From assembly GCA_030674155.1 (NCBI GenBank), contig CM060334.1:18236026-18246025 (forward strand): a DNA stretch of 10,000 nt, written 5' to 3'. The translations under genes and the position numbers were made by a program. Position 1 is the first letter of the stretch; each line of letters starts with the position of its first letter. This stretch comes from Stramonita haemastoma. Its lineage: Eukaryota; Mollusca; Gastropoda; Neogastropoda; Muricidae. Below are positions 1-8,685 of this stretch, in pieces. The notes under the pieces were generated by a model. It saw only the letters and a program-made list of their open reading frames with translations. It ran no database searches and was not told the origin of the DNA.

Positions 1-60
1 AAAATTCACATCCATCATTTTACACTCTATGAAATATTCCCACTCATACTCGAGTTCTCT

Positions 61-114
61 CTATCTGCCTGTCTGCCTGCCTGTCTGTCTGTCTGTCTGT
101 CTCTCTTCTTTTTT
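61..114. repeat. (TCTG/CTGC)n pyrimidine-rich repeat
   Basis: Imperfect tetranucleotide repeat of CTGC and CTGT units, passing into a T-rich pyrimidine run that ends in TTTTAG. It could act as the pyrimidine tract of a plus-strand splice acceptor (see 117-150), or it may be only a microsatellite. Confidence 0.85.
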
Positions 115-116
115 AG

Positions 117-150
117 GTGGCAATTGATTTTCTCATCACCCCATTACCAG
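117..150 (+). other. possible 34-nt internal exon (weak)
   Basis: A long pyrimidine run ends in TTTTAG at 111-116, and 34 bases later CCAG is followed by GTAGTT at 151-156, so the stretch has acceptor- and donor-like borders. Two of the three plus frames are open across it, one reading [11 protein letters not shown]. The donor departs from the GTRAGT consensus at positions +4 and +5. No flanking exon of the same gene is visible, and the pyrimidine tract is a simple repeat, so chance is a serious alternative. Confidence 0.18.
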
Positions 151-189
151 GTAGTTACTAGGAAACAATACCTGGCCTATCACATGTAT

Positions 190-640
190 CTGATCCACGC
201 ACATGAACACACACAAGCAGGCAGGCACGCAGACATACTCAAACATGCAAGCACACGCATACTCCCTCCTCCATCTTTCCCCATCTCCTCCACTCTCAAC
301 CTGCATGCGTGTAAGGTGAGCGCATGCACGCACGCGCGCGCGCACACACACACACACGCACACACACTCACATACACACACATTCACACACACACACACG
401 CGCGCGCGCGCACATACACACACGCACGCACGCACGCATGCACGCACGCACGGAAGCACACACACACATACACACACACACGCACGCACGCACGCGCATA
501 CACTCGCACACACACATACACGCACGCACGCACGCACGCACGGAAGCACACACACATACACACACACGCACGCACGCACGCACATACACTCGCACACACA
601 CATACACGCACGCACGCAAGCACGCACACATACACACACA
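190..640. repeat. CA/CACG/CG array with a ~90-bp tandem duplication
   Basis: Alternating purine-pyrimidine DNA of CA, CACG and CGCG runs with CATACA and GGAAG interruptions; it becomes pure from about 325. Two successive blocks, 451-540 and 541-630, share the order CGGAAG, CA run, CATACA, CACG run, ATACACTCGCACA, CATACACG run. This shows a duplication above the microsatellite level. Long ORFs on both strands here are His/Thr- or Cys/Val-rich translations of the repeat and are not genes. Confidence 0.9.
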
Positions 641-644
641 GAGT

Positions 645-896
645 GGGACGGGATAACATGATGGTTAGAGTGATGCACACTGCACTCGTGATCTGCTGAC
701 CTGGGCTCGATGCAATCGCACGCAGATAAAGCCCGTTCCCCTTTTTGGAAGAGTAGGCCATTCTCTGCCGGTGGAAACGGATGACAAAATTGATAAAACT
801 GCATATACACGGGGACTAGATATAAAAAAGTGTTCATGAGTGCTTATTCCATTATCCTCGAATTAAAAGAAAGAATGAATAAACAAATAAATAAAC
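645..896 (+). mobile_element. tRNA-derived SINE, copy 1 (internally deleted)
   Basis: The 5' part resembles RNA polymerase III promoter boxes: box A-like TAACATGATGGTTAGAGTG at 654-672 and box B-like GGGCTCGATGC at 703-713. Soon after box B it joins the 3' domain shared with copies 2, 3 and 6: GAGTAGGCCATT, then a CCGGTGG motif, then GAGTGCTTATTCCATTATCC at 836-855. Copy 2 has about 120 bp between the tRNA-like head and the 3' domain that are missing here, so this is an internally deleted copy or a short subfamily. It ends in an A-rich (AATAAAC) tail that runs into (AAC)n. It is non-coding and would depend on LINE enzymes for movement. Confidence 0.8.
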
Positions 897-1062
<166 letters not shown>

Positions 1063-1473
1063 AACTGTAATTTGGAAAGCAATCACGTTCAAAGGGTCAT
1101 AATTTCTTTGATAAAACTGATTGCTAAAAAACAGAGTGTTACAAAAAAAAAAATGAAAAGAGAAAAAAACTGAAAGATTATCAAATTATAGAATCATGCA
1201 ATCATCCTATAATCAGCAATCTTTTCTGAATGTTAAATACATGAACAAACATTGGCTTGGTGATTTGTGTAAAACACTCAGAAGTAAAAACAAAAACAAA
1301 CCCAAAAACAAACCCAACAACATAAAAAAAAAAATCGAACACATAGGTCATCACGTTTTCAAGCAACAAAGTTTAAAGGCCTGATTTTTTTTTCAATTAA
1401 CAGTTCAAAACTCGGTACATAGAATCGGACAAAAATTAAAAATAATATTGTGGAATCGTAAAAGTCCACACTT
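1063..1473. other. AT-rich unique stretch, no gene seen
   Basis: Apart from short A runs and an imperfect (CAAAAACAAACC)n stretch at about 1287-1318, this looks like ordinary non-coding DNA. No ORF above about 60 codons, splice pair or element end stood out. Confidence 0.6.
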
Positions 1474-1495
1474 ACGCGCACGCGCGCGCGCGCAC

Positions 1496-1557
<62 letters not shown>

Positions 1558-1594
1558 CACACACACACACACCACACACACACACACACACACA
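1474..1594. repeat. (CG)n-(CA)n alternating repeat
   Basis: A CGCGCGCG run passes into a long CA run with CCCA and ACC interruptions near 1556 and 1572. Such alternating purine-pyrimidine DNA is a classical Z-DNA-prone sequence. Confidence 0.95.
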
Positions 1595-1678
1595 GAGCAT
1601 CACAGGGGAAATCTGCTTCACAGATGACTCACACAAAGATAGTGATCCAGGTAGGAACAACAGCTCATGTTACATTGT

Positions 1679-1860
<182 letters not shown>

Positions 1861-3474
1861 CGAATACGAATACGAATACGAATACGAAAATTTATTCAGG
1901 AAGGCCATTGGCCCATTCTGAAGGGGCCTGTACAATATCAATATATCAAAAAGAAATGACAAACATTTTACAAAAGACAAAAGACAAAAAAATTCATTCA
2001 AACAGTATACTACAATCATTTACTTATGGCTATGTTCCGTCTTGTCAGTGCTTTGTGTATATATAATGACAGATTCCTTACTGTAGTCTCGTTGGAGCAT
2101 GACAACAAAAGTCGTAACCTAAATGCACAAGGATTACGGTAATATTTTCCTGCAATGTATTCTTCCCGAAGGTCGTCATAAGCTGGACATAAAAATATGA
2201 AGTGAATTTCATCCTCACTATCAGCCTTACACAATGGACATAACAACTGATTAGTGTTAGTTGGTTTACTGAATCTTGCTGAATGTTTCAATATGGGTGA
2301 AACTCCAAATCTAAATTTTGTTAAAGCATTTCTTACCAATGTATTCATATTCATTTTCAAGTATGATTCCATTAAGTGATTGTGTTTTAGCAGAGCATAT
2401 GACTGAAATCTTTCACTCGTTTGAATGTGGTTATTCCATTCTTGCCATTTGCAGTCTACAAGTGTCTGTCTGAAAACTTTAATGAATGCCGAAATTGATT
2501 CTACTCCTTGGTTATCCCAAACAAATGAAAACCCATGTCTGGCTAGCATTGTCCTTACTTGTGTAGCCCACGTTACTTTTCCCCTTTGATCCAAAAACAT
2601 CAACATTTTATATGCTTTACATGGTATTCTGTGTTCCTCCATACGTGTTAGTCTTAGCCAAAATCTAATACATCGTACATAAGAGTTAAAGTATATGGGA
2701 TATCTGTTTAACTCACCATACAATAGCTCATTTGATGTCCTTATATCTACCCCCAGAATTTTTTTCAAACCATAAGTGTGTACTTTTTCTAACTCATATG
2801 TTGCTCCATGAAATGCCCATATTTCAGCCCCATACTGTAACATTGGTTGTATCTGTCCATCAAACAGCTTTAAAAATACGATGGGTGAACTGTTTTCTAA
2901 TCTGCGTAATGTAAAAAGTATTTTCATTAGTGCTTTCTTAGCTCTCCCTGTCAAGTCATCACATGCTGTGAGGAAGCTAAGTTTTGTTGAAAAGTATATG
3001 CCCAGATACTTATAACTGTTTACAATCTTCATTTCTTTTTCACCATATACCCATTTCTCTCTTGAAGCTAAGTATCCTCCATTTCGAAAAACTATTACAT
3101 TACTTTTGGTCATGTTAACCCTCAGTTTAAGATTACTAGCTGCCCTGTAAAGGTTATTCAACTGATTCTGTAGCCCTACTGCTGTTTCTGACAACAAAAT
3201 AATATCATCTGCAAATAATAAAATAAAAAGTTCACAAGCATCATGCGAAAATGTAACACCATGTTTTCCATTTTGAATTATTTCTAGTGCTAGCTCATTA
3301 ATGAATAAGGAAAACAAAACAGGACTGCATACGTCACCTTGTTTGACCCCTTTGGTACAGTCAATGATATCTGTGAAATCAGATCCATTTCGTATTCTGG
3401 CTTTAACTTCATTATACATACTTCTTATACATTTGTATAGCTTACCGTTTATTTTGTTTTTAGTAAGTATTGGG
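1861..3474 (-). mobile_element. LINE A: 5'-truncated non-LTR retrotransposon
   Basis: On the minus strand this runs from the middle of the reverse transcriptase domain to the 3' end. The coding part ends at 2016. About 130 bp of 3' UTR follow, with a GC-rich hairpin-forming stretch (GGGCCAATGGCC near 1907) and AATAAA. The element ends in four to five copies of a hexamer (CGAATA on the plus strand, 1861-1887). Short tandem 3' tails are known in several LINE clades. The 5' part (endonuclease and first RT motifs) is missing, as expected after incomplete reverse transcription. GA arrays lie on both sides. Clade is left open; the RT and C-terminus suggest the broad Jockey/CR1/R1/I group. Confidence 0.85.
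2016..3474 (-). pseudogene. LINE A ORF2 fragment: reverse transcriptase C-terminal half
   Basis: About 486 codons are open without a stop; the reading frame also continues upstream into (CT)n as a meaningless Ser/Leu/Cys run that should not be counted as protein. Visible RT blocks are GVKQGDVCSPVLFSLF, the catalytic LLFADDI (FADD at 3204-3215), LRVNMTKSNVIVF and NSYKYLGIYF. After the RT comes a long thumb/linker region. Near the C-terminus is a CPLC...H...CPAY motif (about 2178-2243), a Cys/His knuckle of the type found at the C-terminus of several LINE ORF2 proteins. The first catalytic aspartate motif and any endonuclease domain lie upstream and are absent, so the protein cannot be an active polymerase. 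The unbroken frame points to a fairly recent insertion. No promoter was seen. Confidence 0.85.
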
Positions 3475-3476
3475 GC

Positions 3477-3642
<166 letters not shown>

Positions 3643-3657
3643 GGGGGGGGGGGGGGG
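3643..3657. repeat. G15 run at the SINE 2 5' end
   Basis: Fifteen consecutive G bases lie directly between the GACA array and the tRNA-like head of SINE copy 2. The minus-strand SINE copy 4 also has a long G run at its 5' end (C22 on the plus strand, 8950-8971). Confidence 0.95.
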
Positions 3658-4030
3658 TAGCATAATGGTCAGAACACTGCGCTTGCAATTTGACGACCCG
3701 AGTTCGACTCCCGTTCGAGAGGATTTTTTCCCCTGGAGTTAACATCAGTGCTGACTCCACTCTCCCCAAAAGTCTTTGGGATGAGACTAGAAACCGAGGC
3801 CCCGTGTGCAAACGCACACAGAACATCTTGCGTACACGTTAAATCCTGTTCCGCTTTTCGTAAGAGTAGGCCATTATGTGCCGGTGGGAACAGATGACAA
3901 TATTTACACAACTGCATACACACGGGAACTGGATGAAAAAAAAGCACATGAGTGCTTATTCCATTATCCTCGATATAAAAGAATAAATAAAATAAAAATG
4001 AATAAATAAATAAATAAATAAATAATAAAT
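3658..4030 (+). mobile_element. tRNA-derived SINE, copy 2 (most complete)
   Basis: It has a box A-like TAGCATAATGGTCAGAAC (3658-3675) and a strong box B match, GAGTTCGACTCC (3700-3711). A central part follows with CCTGGAGTTAACATCAGTGC. Then comes GTCTTTGGGATGAGAC...ACCGAGGCCCCGTGTG (3772-3808), which resembles a conserved central domain shared by many animal SINEs (the Nin-DC type, from memory and not checked). The 3' domain (about 3861-3980) matches copies 1, 3 and 6 and ends in a (TAAA)n tail. The 10-bp sequence AAACAGACAG occurs at 3634-3643 and again at 4031-4040 and could be the target-site duplication, although the target is itself a microsatellite. Confidence 0.88.
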
Positions 4031-4033
4031 AAA

Positions 4034-4261
4034 CAGACAGACAGACACAGTCAGAGAGAAAGACAGAGGGGAGATTTTAGACTTTTTGACTCATTTAGTT
4101 CCGTTCTCTTTTAGGATGAAAACCAGGTAAGGACCAACACTCTAAGCGTGAATGCTTTCAACGCTGACACTGTTCCATACAAAATTCAAAAAGGGCAACG
4201 CCATAGCTTGCATTTATACAGCTGACAAGACTTTGAAAGAGAGAGAAGAGAAAACAGGATA

Positions 4262-4262
<1 letters not shown>
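4034..4262. other. GACA remnant and short unique stretch
   Basis: The (ACAG)n continuation after SINE 2 runs to about 4070. The remainder is ordinary sequence. The only notable point is a possible microexon at 4115-4126. Confidence 0.6.
4115..4126 (+). other. possible 12-nt microexon (weak)
   Basis: The acceptor-like TTCCGTTCTCTTTTAG is followed by GATGAAAACCAG and then GTAAGG, a good donor. Twelve bases is a multiple of three (one frame reads DENQ) and is within the known range of microexons. No neighbouring exon of the same strand and gene is evident apart from the weak 117-150 candidate, so this may be chance. Confidence 0.2.
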
Positions 4263-4345
<83 letters not shown>

Positions 4346-4378
4346 ATTTGTGTGTGTGTGCATTTGTGTGTGTGTGTA
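4263..4378. repeat. (TG)n microsatellite, left flank of SINE 3
   Basis: About 40 TG units, then two GCATTTGTGTGTGTGTG units and TATG. TG repeat of the same orientation resumes on the other side of SINE copy 3 at about 4556. Confidence 0.95.
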
Positions 4379-4380
4379 TG

Positions 4381-4565
4381 TTTATTTATCTAACTTTATT
4401 TATTCTTTTATATCGAGAATAATGGAATAAGCACTCTTGTGCTTTTTTTTTTTTACATGCAGTCCCCGTGTGTATGCAGTTTTGTCATCTGTTCCCACCG
4501 GCACACGATGGCCTACTCTTACGAAAGCGGAACAGGATTTAACGTGAGCGCAAGATGTTCTGTGT
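4381..4565 (-). mobile_element. tRNA-derived SINE, copy 3 (5' truncated)
   Basis: This is the reverse complement of the copy 2 3' half. It holds TTTATTTATTCTTTTATATCG (tail and 3' end, about 4397-4416), AATGGAATAAGCACTC, GTTCCCACCGGCACA, GGCCTACTCTTACGAAAGCG and GCAAGATGTTCTGTGTG. The match to copy 2 is close up to TTCTGTGTG, where it dissolves into the TG array. The tRNA-like head and most of the central domain are missing, either by 5' truncation or by expansion of TG inside the element. Confidence 0.85.
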
Positions 4566-4606
4566 GGTGTGTGTGTTGTGTGTGTGTGTGCGTGCGCGCG
4601 CGCGCG

Positions 4607-4640
<34 letters not shown>

Positions 4641-4655
4641 GTGTGCGTGTGTGTG

Positions 4656-4733
<78 letters not shown>

Positions 4734-4748
4734 TGTCTGTCTGTGTGT

Positions 4749-4797
<49 letters not shown>

Positions 4798-4799
4798 TG
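4556..4799. repeat. (TG)n array with CG and TCTG interruptions
   Basis: Long TG repeat containing a CGCGCGCGC block near 4590-4607, several TTG and GGGG breaks and a (TCTG)n stretch near 4730. It separates SINE copy 3 from LINE B. Confidence 0.95.
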
Positions 4800-4994
4800 T
4801 GCAATACTGCAAGGCACTGTCCAAGGACGAAGAAGAAGAAGAGACAGACAAAGGAAGAGATGGGAGGACAACATCAGCGAATGGACAGGCCTAGAACTCA
4901 ACCAAATTTTGAGAAAGAAAGAAAGAACAGAGTGAGGAATGGAGGGAACTGGTTGTCAAGTCTTCAGGGTGCCCCCACGGTCGCCAGACTAAGG

Positions 4995-4999
<5 letters not shown>
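4800..4999 (+). mobile_element. LINE B: 3' end of a second non-LTR retrotransposon
   Basis: Conceptual translation gives an Arg-rich stretch and RKRWEDNISEWTGLEL (4852 onward), then, after a frame change, EEWRELVVKSSG and a TAG stop at 4997-4999. The layout (basic run, RWxDNI, WTGL, then a WRxLV motif close to the stop) is the familiar C-terminus of RTE/BovB-like and related LINE ORF2 proteins. The frame change falls in a (GAAA)n stretch at about 4912-4926, a likely slippage site. The stop overlaps the start of a (GATA)n array that is probably the element's 3' tail. Only about 65 codons remain, so this is a severely 5'-truncated dead copy. It is unrelated to LINE A. Confidence 0.65.

Positions 5000-5063
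<64 letters not shown>
4995..5063. repeat. (GATA)n, probable expanded LINE B tail
   Basis: About 17 pure GATA units start at the LINE B stop codon and end directly before further TG repeat. The simplest reading is that a short tandem LINE tail expanded into a microsatellite. Confidence 0.95.
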
Positions 5064-5145
5064 GTATAATGTTTGTGTGTGTGTGTGAGTATGTGTGTGT
5101 GAGCAAGTTTGTGTGTGCGTGTATGTGTGTGAGAAAGTTTGTGTG

Positions 5146-5180
<35 letters not shown>

Positions 5181-5189
5181 GAGAGAGAG

Positions 5190-5228
<39 letters not shown>

Positions 5229-5253
5229 CAGAGAGAAGAGAGAGAGAGAGAGC

Positions 5254-5294
<41 letters not shown>

Positions 5295-5411
5295 CAGACA
5301 CAGAGACACAGAGAGAGACACAGAGAGAGACACAGAGAGAGACGAAGACAGAGGGGAAGAGACTGACGGACAAAGAAAGACAAGGAAACAGAGAGAACAC
5401 GTGTACGCGCA

Positions 5412-5496
<85 letters not shown>

Positions 5497-5506
5497 CACA
5501 CACACA

Positions 5507-5546
<40 letters not shown>

Positions 5547-5604
5547 ACACACACACACCACAACACACAGCCCCTACCCACCCACCCACCCACCCACACA
5601 CCCA
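5064..5604. repeat. compound microsatellite: TG, GA, GACA, 12-mer, CA, CCCA
   Basis: In order: TG repeat with two AGTTTGTGTG variants (5064-5160), GA with GGA breaks (5161-5252), GACA (5254-5296), a 12-bp unit GACACAGAGAGA about 3.3 times (5305-5343), a short purine-rich linker, CA (5409-5570) and CCCA (5577-5596). It ends about 10 bases inside the presumed intron that starts at the donor of the 5615-5911 exon. Confidence 0.95.
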
Positions 5605-5614
5605 ATGTACTCAC

Positions 5615-5911
5615 CTGAAAGATGTTCTCAATAGTCAGTTCCTCGCCAGAACTTCCCATCCTCCTCATCTCCCCCATCCACGAAGATGAAACAACACCAT
5701 ACTCCTCCTCCTCCTCTTCCTCACCATCCTCCTCATAATCCTCCTCATAATCCTCATCCTCATCATAATCCTCATCATCCTCAGTGTCCAGATCGTCGTG
5801 GATGATGACGGTATGGTAAGAGGAATCGTCGTCAGAGCTGCTGGAGGACCAGTTCAGGGCCTCGGAAGACAGGTATACGGCTGCCTGCTTGGTGGGAATC
5901 TTGGCGGCCAT
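5615..5911 (-). CDS. acidic-protein exon (first coding exon?), hypothetical
   Basis: On the minus strand an ATG at 5911-5909 in good Kozak context (A at -3, G at +4) opens 99 codons. The exon ends with a CAG codon at 5617-5615, followed directly by GTGAGT (5614-5609), a consensus splice donor in phase 0. The product starts MAAKIPTKQAAVYLSSEALN, then has a Ser5-Asp3 patch (residues 22-31), a very acidic Asp/Glu/Tyr stretch (about 39-71) and a tail ending ELTIENIFQ. The Ser/acidic patch is of the kind casein kinase 2 phosphorylates. I do not recognise the family. The frame stays open upstream to a TAA near 6050 with no other ATG, so an upstream acceptor or near-cognate start cannot be excluded. 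The next exon would lie left of the microsatellites, possibly outside the window. Confidence 0.5.
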
Positions 5912-6056
5912 CGTGGGCACCGTCTTCAGGACTTGTGGGTCTCTGTTCTCTGGGTCTCTGTTCTCTGGGTCTCTGTTCTCTGGGTCTCTGCTTTCTGGGT
6001 CTCTCCTCCTCCTCTTCCTGTGTGCTGCAGCTGCTGCCTTCCATTTTTAAACGCAT
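5832..6056 (-). other. overlapping upstream ORF (74 codons) before the acidic exon
   Basis: An ATG at 6056-6054 (or a second at 6044-6042) opens a different minus-strand frame that runs across the 5911 start and stops inside the acidic exon. It encodes a Glu run and then REQRP repeats from the 15-bp minisatellite. If transcription begins upstream of 6056, this would be an overlapping upstream ORF able to limit initiation at 5911. Repeat-driven openness is the simpler explanation for its length. Confidence 0.25.
5935..6004. repeat. 15-bp minisatellite, four units
   Basis: The unit CTCTGTTCTCTGGGT occurs three times exactly (5941-5985) and once with changes (5986-6000), with partial units at each end. 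A period divisible by three keeps all frames in register: the minus strand reads ENRDP in the acidic-exon frame and REQRP in the overlapping frame. Confidence 0.95.
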
Positions 6057-6539
6057 TCCTGAGTATTTGCTTTTTCTGTATATTCCTGAGCTGGGTTTTT
6101 TTTTTTCGTCTTGTTACTGGTTTTTTTTTTCAAGAGGTAATAATCCGAGGTTTTTTTGATTATGCCAATTTTTTCCTAGCCTTTTTTTTTCTCGTCAAAT
6201 CATTTAGAAAAGTCTTGTTTTTTTTTTTTTAGAAACTGTCGTCTGCTTTCTAACCCATTTGTGGTCAGTTTTTTTGGGGGAGCGAGTTTTCACAAAACTT
6301 GTTGTGTTCTGAACGGGTTTTCGTCGTCACAGTGTGTATACTTTGAACACAGCTTTAACACACGAAAGTCGAGCACTAACAGGTAAGGAGAATTGCCACA
6401 CACATGTTCGTCATCAGAACTGGAGCAATAATTCTTCATGATGCTGCTTACTCAAAGAGTTGACGGTTATGGATGATGACTCACGAAGTTGAACCAACCA
6501 TGATGTGGATCTAGCAGGGATTGACACAAATCGATCTAC
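6057..6539. other. upstream region with T runs, no gene assigned
   Basis: From about 6091 to 6232 there are at least five runs of 7-12 T bases. The rest is unique sequence. It lies 5' of the acidic exon on the minus strand and could hold its promoter, but I saw no convincing TATA box. A TGACTCA motif (AP-1-type consensus) is at 6477-6483, and a good plus-strand donor ACAG/GTAAGG is at 6379-6388. None is strong evidence alone. Confidence 0.4.
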
Positions 6540-6626
6540 CGATCTGTTGCGAAGCAGGATTTTTCCCGATGAGGTTTTCCACGGTTATGATGTAACGCAG
6601 TTTGCTTTCTCTGTGGCTCATGTTCC
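6540..6626 (-). other. candidate coding exon with start codon (weak)
   Basis: On the minus strand the acceptor-like CTGTTTATTCTTTGCAG is followed by GGAACATGAGCC, placing an ATG at 6621-6619 with A at -3 and A at +4. The frame reads MSHRESKLRYIITVENLIGK and then NPASQQIG, non-repetitive and protein-like, before a possible but weak donor GGTAGAT at 6540-6534. If the donor is not used, the frame closes at about 6511. It lies upstream of and on the same strand as the acidic exon, but no acceptor joining the two in frame was found. A (CT)n tract just upstream on the minus strand adds to the apparent pyrimidine tract. Family not recognised. Confidence 0.25.
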
Positions 6627-6650
6627 CTGCAAAGAATAAACAGACGAGTG

Positions 6651-6656
<6 letters not shown>

Positions 6657-6689
<33 letters not shown>

Positions 6690-6700
6690 GAGAGAGAGAG

Positions 6701-6778
<78 letters not shown>

Positions 6779-6779
6779 A
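6657..6779. repeat. (GA)n microsatellite with GGA and ATG breaks
   Basis: An imperfect GA array with interruptions at about every 15-30 bases, indicating an older array than the pure ones at 1698-1858 and 7441-7570. Confidence 0.95.
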
Positions 6780-7573
<794 letters not shown>

Positions 7574-7701
7574 GGGAAAAAAAAGCGGGGGTGGGAAACA
7601 GAGAGAGAAAAAAAAATGGAGGTGATAATAGCGGGGTGGAGGACGAGGAAGAGAGGAGTGGGGAGAGAGAAAGGAGTGGGGGTGTCTATATTTCCAAGCC
7701 T

Positions 7702-7756
7702 GCTCTTCTCTCTCTCTCTCTCTCTCTGTCGCTCTCTGTCTCTCTCTGTCTCTGTC

Positions 7757-7832
<76 letters not shown>

Positions 7833-7839
7833 TCTCTCT

Positions 7840-7885
<46 letters not shown>
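7702..7885. repeat. (TC)n / (TCTCTG)n microsatellite
   Basis: A pyrimidine-rich array of CT units with regularly spaced CTGTCT variants in its first half. It is complementary in base composition to the GA array at 7441-7570, 131 bp away. Confidence 0.95.
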
Positions 7886-8375
7886 AGACAGCTAGGTTAT
7901 TGATCACAGACCAAGCCTGCCAGGCCGAGCGAGGTCGAACGACTGTTGGAAGTGGAGTGAGGCATGGCGCTCTTTCCCATTCACGCTGCTACCGCCGCCA
8001 CCGCCATGCATACCCCCCCCCCCACACACACACCACCACCACCACCAGTGCCGCAGCTACTGTCCGCCTCCTCCTCCTCCTTCTCTTGTGCTGCTACACT
8101 ACTCATGCTCTGTGTCTACCTGGTCCAATAATACCTTGCCCGCTCCCTCCCTCCCTCTTAATATGTCCTTACCCAGAGTGCCTGTCCTTAATTAACTTGG
8201 TCACAGTGCACTAATCCAACATCACTCAAGTCCAGAGTGCTAATTTTAGTGCATCCTTCCTGTTACCAAGTCCATGTGTGGTCAGCTCCTGCTATAAATA
8301 AATAGCACCAGCTGGCCACAACTGGGCTAGGCTAGGCTGGGCTGGGATAATTAGCAGCTGAGAGGAGCTGAAAGT
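7886..8375. other. unique stretch with short low-complexity patches
   Basis: This holds GCC/ACC patches, C10 and ACC repeats (8010-8045), (TCC)n (8068-8085), (CTCC)n near 8140-8157 and a pentanucleotide patch GGCTA/GGCTG at 8325-8344. A 55-codon plus ORF starting at 7964 is described under findings. No domain-bearing gene seen. Confidence 0.5.
8293..8300 (+). promoter_or_regulatory. TATAAATA, possible TATA box
   Basis: TATAAATA matches the metazoan TATA-box consensus in the plus direction and sits inside an imperfect palindrome, GCTATAAATAAATAGC. CAGCTG E-box motifs lie at 8309-8314 and 8355-8360. No plus-strand gene is visible downstream before SINE copy 4, so function is doubtful. Confidence 0.15.
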
Positions 8376-8392
8376 GGGGGGGGGGGGGGGGG
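8376..8392. repeat. G17 homopolymer
   Basis: Seventeen consecutive G bases. Unlike the G runs at the ends of SINE copies 2 and 4, no tRNA-like head follows on either side. Confidence 0.95.
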
Positions 8393-8685
8393 AACTGACG
8401 GGTGTGTGGTATTCCTTCCCAGACTACGTAGTAAAGGAGACGATGAAGAAGAAATGCTTTTATGTATCATTTTTTTCTGGAACAGCAGCAAATGTAATAT
8501 CCAAACTTCTCCCCCCCAAAAAAAAATCTGCATAGAAGTTGATGCAATTACCTATGTTATGGCAATGTGTTGATCTACTAAAAGCTTGTTAATGTTGTGC
8601 TTTTTAAATGTACTGTCTTGAGTTTGTGCGTGCTGTTTGTTTTTTTCCTATATGCTTTCTGCCATCCGTTTTTTAAATTTTTTTA
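8393..8685. other. AT-rich unique stretch, no gene seen
   Basis: Ordinary non-coding sequence with a C7A9 junction at about 8513-8527 and T runs near 8470, 8640 and 8670-8685. The T run at 8670-8685 sits at the truncated 3' side of minus-strand SINE copy 4. Confidence 0.5.

Noticed and set aside
124..837. ORFs of up to 233 codons on both strands rich in His/Thr or Cys/Val
   Set aside because: They are translations of CA/TG and CACG repeats in several frames at once. They have no domain, and the repeat alone explains the open frame.
3658..3715. tRNA gene with box A and box B
   Set aside because: The sequence does not fold as a complete cloverleaf by eye and is fused to SINE central and 3' domains that recur elsewhere in the window, so it is a SINE head.
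5064..5604. CRISPR-like or telomere-like array
   Set aside because: Units are 2-12 bp with no unique spacers and no TTAGGG-type repeat; this is a compound microsatellite.
4891..5608. Leftward extension of the acidic exon ORF through the compound microsatellite
   Set aside because: The frame stays open only because CA, GA, GACA and GATA repeats lack stops. A consensus donor at 5614-5609 marks a natural exon end.
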